The notes below the pieces were generated by a model, which worked only from the letters and a program-made list of their open reading frames with translations, made no database searches and had not been told where the DNA came from. From the NCBI GenBank assembly GCA_019358895.1, contig JAHHIG010000021.1:1-64000 (forward strand): a stretch of DNA of 64,000 bases. Reading direction: 5' to 3'. How positions within the stretch are numbered: the first letter of the stretch is position 1; every line of letters starts with the position of its first letter. Origin of the DNA: Tildeniella nuda ZEHNDER 1965/U140. Lineage in GTDB: Bacteria > Cyanobacteriota > Cyanobacteriia > Leptolyngbyales > Leptolyngbyaceae. A program made the position numbers and the translations under genes. This document shows positions 56,112 to 64,000 of the stretch, piece after piece.

Positions 56112-56142
56112 ACCTCATCTACAATAGAGTATGAGGTTTTTT
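56112..56142 (+). terminator. rho-independent terminator
   Basis: ACCTCAT at 56112-56118 pairs with ATGAGGT at 56131-56137 (7-bp stem, 12-nt loop) and leads into six T's (56137-56142). It ends plus-strand transcription that crosses the tandem duplication. Confidence 0.75.
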
Positions 56143-56314
56143 CAGTGTTCACGTTTTAGACTGAGGACTTGCGGTCGTAAGAATGATGCGTCGGCAGTAA
56201 GGGTAGCCTTGAAGACATCATTGAGGACATTGCGAAACCAGCTGAGATTGCACTGTAGTTTTAGCTGTATGTGTTCCTTGAGCAACACCCTGCATTTGTG
56301 GGGCGGTTTACAAC

Positions 56315-57001
56315 ATGATGAGTGAACGATCGCTGCAGCGGCTTCGAGACCTGATTCAGCGAATTGTCGAGGCAGAGACTGACGACTTCTTTGAACTCGC
56401 TAAGATTGCGGGACTTAACCCCTCTAAAGACTTTTCTACAGCAAACTTAAGTGGTCTTGATCTCCGCTCTGCCCAACTGGAAAGAGCGAACTTCATAGCT
56501 ACTAATCTTTCGCAAGCAAACCTAGCCAACGCAAACTTAGCAGAAGCCAGCCTCATTAACGCGAACTTAGCAGGCGCGACGCTCATTAATGCCAATTTGA
56601 ACGGTGCTAACCTCGTAAGCGCTGACATGATGAACGCTAACCTGGTAAGAGCACAATTGCTGAGTGCCAACCTCACAGGCGCAAACTTGACCAAAGCGAA
56701 CCTGAACCACGTTGATTTAAGGCGTGCTGTGTTAATTGGGTGCAAGCTCGACTATGCCACCTTACATTTAGCGTCCTTAAACCATGTGGATTTGCGCCGC
56801 TCTAGCCTGACCAGCGCTGACTTCACAGGTGCCAATCTTTATGGCACGAACCTCAGCAATGCTGATCTGCGCTGGGCAAATTTGATTGATGTCAATCTAG
56901 CGGGTGCAACCTTCGAGAAGACGTTTCTGGGTGGCAATCAAGGGTTGACTAAGGATGTTGTAGCAGATTTAAAGCGACGTGGTGCGATCTTCGAGAGTTA
57001 G
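56315..57001 (+). CDS. pentapeptide-repeat protein
   Basis: A 228-residue protein. An N-terminal helical part (LIQRIVEAETDDFFELAKIAGLNP) leads into about 30 A(N/D)LxX pentapeptide repeats (about 40-200), which fold as a right-handed quadrilateral beta-helix. Pentapeptide proteins often mimic DNA or act as scaffolds; function here is unknown. Two ATGs (56315, 56318) are possible starts. Plus-strand frames between the terminator and this gene are not convincing. Confidence 0.9.
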   Translation: MMSERSLQRLRDLIQRIVEAETDDFFELAKIAGLNPSKDFSTANLSGLDLRSAQLERANFIATNLSQANLANANLAEASLINANLAGATLINANLNGANLVSADMMNANLVRAQLLSANLTGANLTKANLNHVDLRRAVLIGCKLDYATLHLASLNHVDLRRSSLTSADFTGANLYGTNLSNADLRWANLIDVNLAGATFEKTFLGGNQGLTKDVVADLKRRGAIFES

Positions 57002-57161
57002 CTGACAGCCGCTTAGGTTTTGCAAAAACATCTTGGGTGGAGGGGGCTTAAGCCCCTTGTTGGAGAGATGGAGCCTTAAAGTCTTCTGACGCAGGGCATC
57101 TCTGGCACAATCATCTCTGGCACAATGGAGTTGAGGCAAATGATGTTAAGAGGCTGCGAAC

Positions 57162-57785
57162 ATGAGGTATCTGTTTGAACTGAGTGCGGAGCAGTATGTC
57201 TACCTTGAAAATTTGGGCGACCAAGCGCGTGTGACAACTAGCAGCAGCAGCTCAGGACAGCAGCAGCAGTCAAGTAGTAGTTTACAAACAGGAACCTGGA
57301 CTGTACCACCAGAAGCCTTTCGAGCGGCGATCGGGGTTGTGGTTAGGCTGCACACCGCTCAGGGCGAACGTTTTTTACACATTCAGGGTGGTCGCTTGAG
57401 CCTTTTGTCTGACGCTTCTCCTTTGGCTGAGGCTCAATCCATCCCAGTACAAGCGGTTGCTCATGTGCCTGAAACCTCACTGCCCTCAATGCCACCGATG
57501 CAGCCGATGGCACCAATGACGATGGACAATATGCAGATGGGGCAAAACGCGATGTCGATGCAAATGGGCAATATGCGATTGAGCATGACCCCGATCGCAC
57601 GATCGCAAGACAATCGATCGCAAGACAATCGATCGCAAGACAATCGATCGCAAGACAATTCACCAGCCAGTCAATCAGGCGCATCTGGAGCACCCGCTGT
57701 GCAGCGAAAATTTTGTAGCCAGTGTGGTGTGGGGTTTCAGCCGAGCGATCGTTTTTGTGCAAACTGCGGACATCGGCTTGACTAA
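57162..57785 (+). CDS. zinc-ribbon protein with low-complexity centre
   Basis: A 207-residue protein. Residues 1-95 (RYLFELSAEQYVYLENLGDQARVTT ... WTVPPEAFRAAIGVVVRLHTAQGERFLHIQGG) are a beta-rich N-terminal part with a Ser/Gln stretch in a loop. Residues about 95-180 are Met/Pro- and Ser/Gln/Asn-rich, including four RSQDN-type pentamers. Residues 180-207 are a zinc ribbon with two CxxC pairs (FCSQCG, FCANCG). It may bind nucleic acid or protein; I know no function. Confidence 0.8.
   Translation: MRYLFELSAEQYVYLENLGDQARVTTSSSSSGQQQQSSSSLQTGTWTVPPEAFRAAIGVVVRLHTAQGERFLHIQGGRLSLLSDASPLAEAQSIPVQAVAHVPETSLPSMPPMQPMAPMTMDNMQMGQNAMSMQMGNMRLSMTPIARSQDNRSQDNRSQDNRSQDNSPASQSGASGAPAVQRKFCSQCGVGFQPSDRFCANCGHRLD
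57600..57659 (+). repeat. four-copy 15-bp repeat containing HIP1-like core
   Basis: CGATCGCAAGACAAT repeats exactly four times in tandem inside the zinc-ribbon gene. Because 15 is a multiple of three it adds the peptide RSQDN without a frameshift. The unit holds CGATCGC, seven of the eight bases of HIP1. Confidence 0.9.
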
Positions 57786-57813
57786 ACGATAGCGACCGGG
57801 TAAGTCGCGTTAG

Positions 57814-60132
57814 TCAAACAGGGTATGCTTCACTGTCGGCTAACGGCAACGTAAACCAAAATTGAGAGCCTTTGCCGGGGCAACTAGTGACACCGACTTG
57901 TCCACCGTGCGCCGTGATGATTTGCTTGCAGCGATGTAACCCTAGCCCAATGCCAGTCAGATGCTGGTTGTCGATGCCCCGAATGTAGAGATGGAAGAGG
58001 CGATCGCGTTGGTCTTGACTCATGCCCCTGCCGTTATCGGCGATTGTGCAATGGATCATACTCGATGGGTTTAGGGATGCTGATCCGGCGATCGCGGCGC
58101 TCACCGTCAGCGTTAAACCGGGTGCATTGTGCTTCACAGCGTTGAGCAGCAGGTGCTCAAACACCTCCTGCAGTTGAGATGAGTCTGCATAAATGGGTGG
58201 CAGATCTGACGATATTTGATCGTTGAAAGTGATCTGGTTTTCGGTCAGCAGCGAGTCTAGTTTTGCGCGCGCGCGGTTCATCACCGTGTGGAGGTGAAGC
58301 GGCTGGCGTTGCAGCACGGTAGTGGACGTATCATTGGAATGTCCTTCTAGCAGTGCATGCAGTAGATTGAGCTGGTGATCACAGCTTTGAATCATGCGAT
58401 CGACTTTCACGCAAGGCACAGGCATCGCTGAGCAATCATTGTTTTTACTTCTTAAACTTTTCAGCACCATCAACATCCCTTGCACTGGGGTTCGCAAATC
58501 GTGAGCGACCGCGTGCAGCAGCACATCTTTGACTTGATTGAGGCTTTGCAACTCTTGCATTCGCTGTTGTAGCTCAGCAGTGCGCTCCTGCACTTGTCCT
58601 TCTAAGCTGGCAGTCAGGGTTTGAAGGTGCTGATAGAGTTGTCCCTGCTGAAGCGCAATTTCAACCTGAATAGCGAGTTGTTCGAGAAGATTGATTTCTA
58701 GAGGCTGCCAGTGACGCGGTTCAGAGCACTGATTGACTATAAGGATGCCGAACATTTGACCGCACACCATGATGGGTATGCAGATGCTTGCCTTGACCTG
58801 GCAATAACGGTGGTATTCAGCGATTAGGGGCGGGTGTTCTACCTGGTCAATGTCGTCGATCGCGCGAATTGGCTTTGCACCACAGGGGCGATCGGACGAC
58901 TCTTGCTTAAAGAGCAACTCTACTTCTTGAGCGACCCTCTGATCCGACATCCAGCCCCGTACAGAAGTCCAGTGAGGATCGACGGATTCTGCCACTGACA
59001 GACTGTGCCCGGACATATCCAGGCGCGTGATGAACACCCGATCGGCTTGCAATAGCTGCCTAACTTCAGCCACTGCGGTATTGAGAATCTCTTCTAAATC
59101 GAGCGATCGCCGAATCCGCTGTGCCGTTTGAGCCAGTAAGCGTTCACGTTCCGCTGCAAACCCCAGTTGTATTTCTGCCTGCCGCTGCTCGGCAATGCTT
59201 GCTGTCAGCATCAGCGCGATGCCCATCGTGACACCAACAAATGCCTGGAGCAGAAAAATTGCCTGCTCTACGTTGCCATTGGCATCCATCAAGAGCGGAC
59301 CTTTGGACTGCGCTAAGCCCCAAAACGCGAAACAAGAAACGACAAAGCCACTCAGCACCGTACCTTGTTGCCCAAACCGTAACGCTGCCCAAACCATCAG
59401 GGCAATGGGCAAGTATTCTAGCGGATAGCGAGCTACACCTGGCTCCATTGGAGCAAAGAACACAAACCCACTCAACGTCAACAGCAACGCGACCCACAAC
59501 AATGCCTCAAGGATGCGCCAATGAGCGCTTTGGTTCTGCTGCCCTTGCTGCCTTAAAACGGTTGAGGCGCGTGTCCGCAGCGAAAGATTGCTGAATGAAG
59601 CGTGACTGAGCCAAACCAGTAGAAGTGGAGTGGTAATCAGAATGCCAATACCATCACCAAGCTCGATCGACCACCAATGAAAGCCAAATTCACGCCAGGG
59701 ACGAAGACCTGTAATACACGCATTCAGAGTACTGATGGTAGCGTTGGGCATTGGAGACAGAACAACTGCCAGTGCCAGAAAGCTCAAGGTATCCCGAAGA
59801 CTATTGAAAGCTGGAGACCAGCCTGCCCGTTGGAGTAGCGCTTTGCCCACGATCGCGCTGAGCGTAGTACCGATCGCCGCGACGATCGCCACAAGCCACC
59901 CGGCACCAATCGATAGAGCAAACAAAAAACTTCCCAGGCTCACGCCTACCCAGGCAGTCTTGTTGCTCAACAGCAACACACTCAAAGCAACGCCCGCTGG
60001 AAACCAGATCGGTGATGCTTCCAAACTCGGGTGCATCACCAAAACCGTTAACCTGCCCGATAGGAAGCAGGCTAATGTAATGAAAGCAAGCTTGAGCAAG
60101 GATGTGCCCATTTGCACTAAACTAAGCTCCAC
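57814..60132 (-). CDS. MASE1-GAF histidine kinase
   Basis: A 772-residue membrane sensor kinase. The N-terminal MASE1 region (about 10-310) has eight or so spans with PIWFPAGVALSVLLL and conserved W/PLL stretches. A GAF domain (about 340-500) and coiled coil (QERTAELQQRMQELQ) follow. The HisKA box is VAHDLRTPVQG with the phospho-acceptor His; the HATPase has N box HLLLNAVKHNAP, DNGRGM and GIGLGLHRCKQIITAHGG. The regulator partner is not adjacent. It is convergent with the zinc-ribbon gene, stops 29 bp apart. Confidence 0.92.
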   Translation of the reverse strand: MELSLVQMGTSLLKLAFITLACFLSGRLTVLVMHPSLEASPIWFPAGVALSVLLLSNKTAWVGVSLGSFLFALSIGAGWLVAIVAAIGTTLSAIVGKALLQRAGWSPAFNSLRDTLSFLALAVVLSPMPNATISTLNACITGLRPWREFGFHWWSIELGDGIGILITTPLLLVWLSHASFSNLSLRTRASTVLRQQGQQNQSAHWRILEALLWVALLLTLSGFVFFAPMEPGVARYPLEYLPIALMVWAALRFGQQGTVLSGFVVSCFAFWGLAQSKGPLLMDANGNVEQAIFLLQAFVGVTMGIALMLTASIAEQRQAEIQLGFAAERERLLAQTAQRIRRSLDLEEILNTAVAEVRQLLQADRVFITRLDMSGHSLSVAESVDPHWTSVRGWMSDQRVAQEVELLFKQESSDRPCGAKPIRAIDDIDQVEHPPLIAEYHRYCQVKASICIPIMVCGQMFGILIVNQCSEPRHWQPLEINLLEQLAIQVEIALQQGQLYQHLQTLTASLEGQVQERTAELQQRMQELQSLNQVKDVLLHAVAHDLRTPVQGMLMVLKSLRSKNNDCSAMPVPCVKVDRMIQSCDHQLNLLHALLEGHSNDTSTTVLQRQPLHLHTVMNRARAKLDSLLTENQITFNDQISSDLPPIYADSSQLQEVFEHLLLNAVKHNAPGLTLTVSAAIAGSASLNPSSMIHCTIADNGRGMSQDQRDRLFHLYIRGIDNQHLTGIGLGLHRCKQIITAHGGQVGVTSCPGKGSQFWFTLPLADSEAYPV

Positions 60133-60603
60133 ACGCAGAGCAGCGATCGCGACATTGACAGCAGGCTTGCTTTGCGTCTCATCATTCTCCTCACTCTCTT
60201 CGGACAGTATCCAGCTTTAGATTGGCGCGTCAGACCATTGGGTGGCTTCCCCCATGTGGATGAGCAAACTGAGAAGGAAGAGAGGGGAACCATTATTTTC
60301 CTGTTTCTGCTGTTGGTTCAACGTGAACACCGTAAAGGAGTGAGGGGCGATCGTTGTGGCGAGTGGACGTAGCGGGGAAACCTACGGCAGTGTAGAGCTA
60401 CGAACAGACTGCCAGAAACGGAGCATTCTAGCAAGCTAAGGCTCTTGCGTGGAATCAATAGTTTGCCTATAACGCTGCTAGATGCGTCTTTCAACAGATT
60501 GCATTGTGTTTGTGTTTGGCAGAGGATTACAGTAGCTTACGAAGTCGTCTTGCACCTGAAACCGTTAGATACCACGTTCCAAGCGCCCCACAGGAGATCC
60601 ACG
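60133..60603. other. non-coding spacer
   Basis: No gene is convincing. Plus-strand frames at 60172 and 60445 lack a family match; the latter is only the upstream extension of the GST frame. No terminator is clear. Confidence 0.4.
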
Positions 60604-61395
60604 ATGTTAGAGCTATACCAGTTTGAGCTATCCCATTACTGTGAGAAAGTGCGGTTTATCCTTGATTACAAAGGGCTGGCATACCGCAAGTTTGAGGTTA
60701 CACCTGGCATGGGTCAGATTGATTTGTATCGGATGTCTGGGCAACGACAGGTGCCTGTTCTAAAGGATGGTAGCGAGATCATCGCCGACTCCACTGCGAT
60801 CGCCGAATACCTGGAACGACAGTATCCGGATAAACCGTTGATACCGACCGATCCCAAGCTGCGTGGTTTGACGCTACTGATTGAGCAGTGGGCAGATGAG
60901 TCGATCGGCTTAAATGCCCGCAAAGTCATGATTGATGCTCTAAACCATAGCCAGAACTTTCGCACAGCGTTTTTGCCAAGCTCAGTGCCCGATGTTGTCA
61001 AGAATTTGATTGGTGCGGTTCCCAATGAACTGCTCAGCGCGTTGGGGCAAGGTGTTGGACTTGGATCAGACACGATCAAAACGGCAACTGAAGCGGTGAA
61101 ACGCGATCTAGCATCGCTTTGCTTCTTGCTGTATGACCAACCCTACCTGGTGACTGACCACCCCACACTGGCAGATTTTGCGGTGGCTGGGTTAAGCATG
61201 TACCTGAAGTTTCCCGCTGGCAACTACCTCGAAATTCCAGATGCGCTGAAAGACAGGGGCGTTCCCGGCATTGGGGATGTGGGCATTTTCGAGCCGTTCT
61301 TTAGCTGGCGCGATCGCCTTTACGCTGATTATCGCAAGCCACTTGTAGGTTCTCCTAGTGGTAGCGGCTCACCCAACACGATCAATATTGATTGA
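60604..61395 (+). CDS. glutathione S-transferase family protein
   Basis: A 263-residue GST-like protein. The thioredoxin-fold N-terminal part opens LELYQFELSHYCEKVRFILDYKGL, with glutathione-site QVPVLKDGSEI and STAIAEYLERQYP; the helical C-terminal part has a long insert around residues 110-170 and a DFAVAGLSMYLKFP block. AGGAG before the ATG at 60604 and the family N-terminus fix the start; the frame is open 159 bases further upstream. Substrate unknown. A perfect inverted repeat lies just downstream. Confidence 0.88.
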   Translation: MLELYQFELSHYCEKVRFILDYKGLAYRKFEVTPGMGQIDLYRMSGQRQVPVLKDGSEIIADSTAIAEYLERQYPDKPLIPTDPKLRGLTLLIEQWADESIGLNARKVMIDALNHSQNFRTAFLPSSVPDVVKNLIGAVPNELLSALGQGVGLGSDTIKTATEAVKRDLASLCFLLYDQPYLVTDHPTLADFAVAGLSMYLKFPAGNYLEIPDALKDRGVPGIGDVGIFEPFFSWRDRLYADYRKPLVGSPSGSGSPNTINID

Positions 61396-61408
61396 GGCTA
61401 CTTTGACT

Positions 61409-61435
61409 GTAGGGACGTTACCTGCACGTCCCTAC
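61409..61435 (+). terminator. GTAGGGACGT hairpin after the GST gene
   Basis: GTAGGGACGT at 61409-61418 pairs perfectly with ACGTCCCTAC at 61426-61435 (7-nt loop). It resembles a repeat common in cyanobacterial spacers. No T-run follows, so termination is only possible. Confidence 0.45.
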
Positions 61436-61500
61436 GACGTTCAGCGAGAGCAAGCGGATAATGTTAACTTACATTAAGCAGTTATTTAAGTTGATTGGTT

Positions 61501-62049
61501 ATGTCTCGTCGCTTTTTGCTTAAGCTTCTGGTTACGGTTTGCCTTTCTCTGTTTACGGTTTTCAGTCCCGCGATCGCAGCCAACGCCCTCGGTGGAGCAC
61601 AACTGCCCCTTAATCAAGTCGCTCCTGCTTTTACGCTGCCCACCAACACAGGAGCTGGCACGGTTTCACTGGCTGACTACCGGGGAAAGTGGGTGGTGGT
61701 CTACTTCTATCCCAAAGATTTTACGTCTGGTTGCACATTGGAGGCACGGCGTTTTCAGCAAGATTTGCCCAAGTACAGCGATCGCAACACGCAGATTCTA
61801 GGCGTTAGCGTTGATTCAGTTGCATCCCATGCTGAATTTTGCGATTCCGAAGGGCTAAAATTTCCGCTGCTGGCAGATACAGACGGTTCTGTTAGTAAAG
61901 CTTATGGCTCGTGGATGGGTGTTGTTGCCCTCCGTCATACCTACATTGTTGACCCTGACGGTGTGCTTCGAGCGACATTTACTGGCGTTAACCCTGCCAT
62001 CCACAGTACAGAAGTACTTGCTAAACTGAGCGAACTTCAAGCAGCGTAA
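61501..62049 (+). CDS. exported peroxiredoxin, PrxQ/BCP-like
   Basis: A 182-residue peroxiredoxin with a signal peptide (MSRRFLLKLLVTVCLSLFTVFSPAIA, cut near AIA-AN), so it probably works in the lumen or periplasm. Active site: YFYPKDFTSGC with peroxidatic Cys78. PrxQ enzymes usually have the resolving Cys five residues on; here position 83 is Arg, and the only later Cys is Cys114, in the AEFCDSEGL segment. It may be a 1-Cys form or use another partner. Start ATG at 61501. Confidence 0.88.
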   Translation: MSRRFLLKLLVTVCLSLFTVFSPAIAANALGGAQLPLNQVAPAFTLPTNTGAGTVSLADYRGKWVVVYFYPKDFTSGCTLEARRFQQDLPKYSDRNTQILGVSVDSVASHAEFCDSEGLKFPLLADTDGSVSKAYGSWMGVVALRHTYIVDPDGVLRATFTGVNPAIHSTEVLAKLSELQAA

Positions 62050-62073
62050 CGCCAGCGTCAAATCTGAACGCTA

Positions 62074-64000
62074 TCAGGCACTAAAGTAAGCAGCGGCGGG
62101 ATGATACGCCACGATCGCGGTGGTAGATTGCTCTGGATACAACTGTTCGCTTTCGTCCATGTGGAGATTGATGCGTTTGGCATCCAGCAAATCCAGCAGC
62201 GTGTATTGATCTTGCATATTGGGGCAGGCAGGATAGCCGAAGCTGTAGCGTGACCCTCGATAGCGTTGCGCCAACACATCGCGGATATTGTCCGGCTCTT
62301 CGCTACCAAAACCTAACTCACGACGAATGCGGGCATGAACCCATTCTGCCAATGCTTCTGCCATTTGCACCGCGATGCCGTGGAAGTAGAGATAGTCAGT
62401 ATAGCTGTTGCCGTCAAAGAGCTTTTTGGCGTACTCCGTTGCCACTTCGCCCATTGTGACTGCCTGCATGGGGAAAACGTCGAAGGAGTGGGGAGTGGGG
62501 AGTGGGGAGTCGGGAGTCGGGAGGTCTTTTGGTAGGTAGTAGTCGGCAATGCAGTAGCGGCGGAGGGATTTTTGGCGGGGGAAGGTGAAGGTGGCGAGGG
62601 GGGATAGGGAGTGGGGAGTGGGGAGTGGGGAGTGGGGAGTGTAGAGGTGAACGCTATTACCATCTGCCTGCGCGGGGAAGTAGCCGTAGATGGCTTGAGG
62701 ATGGAGCAGGTTCTCATTGACAATGCGGTGTTTCCATTGCTCCAGGATGGGGTAGACCGTTTCTTGCAGGAATTGGTCGTACTCTTCGCGGGATTGATCG
62801 CGGGGTTTGCGGAACTGCCACTGTCCCGCGATCAATGCCTGTAAATCCAAATACCAGAAGAGTTCGTCCCAGGGAATATCGGCTGGCTGGATCACCTTCG
62901 TGCCCCAGAAGGGGGGTGTGGGACGAGGGATGTCGGGGGCGATCGCGTCGGAACGAAGAGTGTCTTCGATGGAGGGAGTAGAGAGTAGGGAGTGGGGAGT
63001 GGGGTCAGAGTTTTGAATTGCTTCCCCTGCTTCCCCTGCTTCCCCTGCTCCCTCTGCTCCCTCTGCCTTCTGCCCTCTGCCTTCTGCCTCTTCTCCCAAA
63101 AAGCCTTTCACATCGTCCCACACCCCTGCTGCCTTCGCGGGCATGAGTTTGTCCATGAAGTGCAGGTCGGAGAAAGCATCTTTGCCGTAGATGACCTGAC
63201 CGTTATAGGCATTCTGGCAGTCTTCGTAGACGAACTTGGGCGTGAGGGCGGCACCGCCGAGAATGACGGGCACGGTAATGCCGCGATCGTTGAAGACCTG
63301 GAGATTCTCTTTCATGAAGGCAGTCGATTTGACCAGCAGACCGCTCATGGCGATGCAGTCGGGCTTGTGCTGCTCGTATGCCTCAATGATGGCATCCACA
63401 GACTGTTTGATGCCCAGGTTAACTACGCGGTAGCCGTTGTTGGACAGGATGATATCGACCAAATTTTTGCCGATGTCGTGTACGTCGCCTTTGACGGTGG
63501 CAATCACGAAGATGCCTTTTGCCTGCCCGGAGTCCTCTTTTTCCATGAAGGGTTCCAGGAAAGCAACGGCAGCTTTCATCGTTTCGGCGGATTGCAGCAC
63601 GAACGGTAGCTGCATTTGCCCAGAGCCGAAGAGTTCGCCGACAACCTTCATGCCATCCAGCAAAAAGGTGTTGATGATTTGGAGCGGTGGATATTGCGCG
63701 ATCGCCTGCTTGAGCAGGTCTTCTAGCCCCATGCGTTCGCCGTCAATGATGTGCTGTTTCAGGCGTTCTTCGAGGGGCAGATCGGCGATCGCGGTACGAG
63801 ACGATCGCGCTTCCTTTGCCGATACGCCTTCAAACAGCTTGGTCAGTTCTGCCAGCGGATCGTAGACGCACACATCGCCGTCAAACCGTCGGCGATCGTA
63901 AATCAGATCCAGGCAAACGGTTTGATGTGCGGCATCGATCTTCGCTAAGGGGAGAATTTTGCTGGCGCTGACGATCGCACCATCCATACCCGCCTCGGTG
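62074..64000 (-). CDS. metH: methionine synthase MetH, C-terminal part
   Basis: The gene enters from the right edge. The visible product (about 637 residues) holds the B12-binding cap ([21 protein letters not shown]), the cobalamin domain with DVHDIGKNL (His ligand) and the C-terminal AdoMet activation domain ending [19 protein letters not shown]. MetH moves methyl from methyltetrahydrofolate to homocysteine, the ahcY product. Three Ser/Thr/Pro/His or Glu/Gly low-complexity insertions (see findings) are encoded by spacer-type repeats in the correct frame. It should be full length to its left; the N-terminal homocysteine and folate domains lie outside the window. Confidence 0.95.
   Translation of the reverse strand, partial: TEAGMDGAIVSASKILPLAKIDAAHQTVCLDLIYDRRRFDGDVCVYDPLAELTKLFEGVSAKEARSSRTAIADLPLEERLKQHIIDGERMGLEDLLKQAIAQYPPLQIINTFLLDGMKVVGELFGSGQMQLPFVLQSAETMKAAVAFLEPFMEKEDSGQAKGIFVIATVKGDVHDIGKNLVDIILSNNGYRVVNLGIKQSVDAIIEAYEQHKPDCIAMSGLLVKSTAFMKENLQVFNDRGITVPVILGGAALTPKFVYEDCQNAYNGQVIYGKDAFSDLHFMDKLMPAKAAGVWDDVKGFLGEEAEGRGQKAEGAEGAGEAGEAGEAIQNSDPTPHSLLSTPSIEDTLRSDAIAPDIPRPTPPFWGTKVIQPADIPWDELFWYLDLQALIAGQWQFRKPRDQSREEYDQFLQETVYPILEQWKHRIVNENLLHPQAIYGYFPAQADGNSVHLYTPHSPLPTPHSLSPLATFTFPRQKSLRRYCIADYYLPKDLPTPDSPLPTPHSFDVFPMQAVTMGEVATEYAKKLFDGNSYTDYLYFHGIAVQMAEALAEWVHARIRRELGFGSEEPDNIRDVLAQRYRGSRYSFGYPACPNMQDQYTLLDLLDAKRINLHMDESEQLYPEQSTTAIVAYHPAAAYFSA

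Noticed and set aside
56131-56325. A 64-codon plus-strand frame before the pentapeptide gene
   Set aside because: It starts inside the terminator stem and has a Cys/Arg-rich random composition.

Overview
The window is chromosomal DNA of a beta-cyanobacterium. It carries a beta-carboxysome operon (ccmK2-K1-L-M-N-O), an NDH-1 CO2-uptake operon, a CpcT/CpeT-family protein, several cyanobacterial hypothetical families (DUF1802, DUF3172, an AMIN-domain protein) and very many HIP1 octamers (GCGATCGC). The many short tandem repeats in gene spacers suggest a filamentous or Leptolyngbya-like lineage, but the genus cannot be fixed from sequence alone.

Layout. 0-5.7 kb: a small GlsB-type membrane protein, a four-cysteine small protein, an SGNH hydrolase, an exported CpcT/CpeT-like protein, and a REC-GAF-PP2C phosphatase paired with an RsbW-like kinase. 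5.7-9.6 kb: dnaA with one DnaA box upstream, larE, and a Uma2 nuclease gene broken by a 147-bp MITE-like element. 9.6-17 kb: TMEM14-like protein, 2OG-Fe(II) oxygenase, small membrane protein, DUF1802, a large AMIN-domain envelope protein, DUF3172 and an orphan ABC-2 permease. 17-20.5 kb: ATP sulfurylase, then an accessory patch with a DUF6745-like protein, a VapBC pair and a small protein. 20.7-30.7 kb: amidohydrolase, alpha/beta hydrolase, lipoprotein, CHASE2-GGDEF-EAL protein, exported protein and an SbcC/Rad50-like ATPase. 31-36.9 kb: tRNA-Leu(UAG), ahcY, FHA protein, MltA and a protein with a TIR/deoxyribosyltransferase-like C-terminus. 37-40.7 kb: PHB-depolymerase-like esterase, a marR-SDR pair with three matching operator-like sites, and tyrA.

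41-52 kb is the carbon-concentrating region. ndhF-ndhD-chp (CO2 hydration) run leftward and ccmK2-K1-L-M-N-O run rightward from a 775-bp AT-rich divergent spacer. The first unit turns CO2 into bicarbonate at the thylakoid; the second encodes carboxysome shell and scaffold proteins. CcmM here has a gamma-carbonic-anhydrase domain with the regulatory Cys pair, five SSUL modules and a well-placed internal ribosome-binding site for a short isoform.

52-64 kb: a second copy of the MITE-like element, two glycosyltransferases, a small protein followed by a 117-bp tandem duplication and a terminator, a pentapeptide-repeat protein, a zinc-ribbon protein, a MASE1-GAF histidine kinase, a GST, a peroxiredoxin, and the C-terminal part of metH, which runs off the right edge.

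No wholly new multi-gene system is evident. The strongest leads are the MITE family with an 8-bp target duplication, the triple TTCA-N5-TGAA operator of the MarR/SDR pair, the mosaic five-SSUL CcmM, spacer-type repeats inserted in frame in MetH, and the TIR-like protein at 36.2-36.9 kb.
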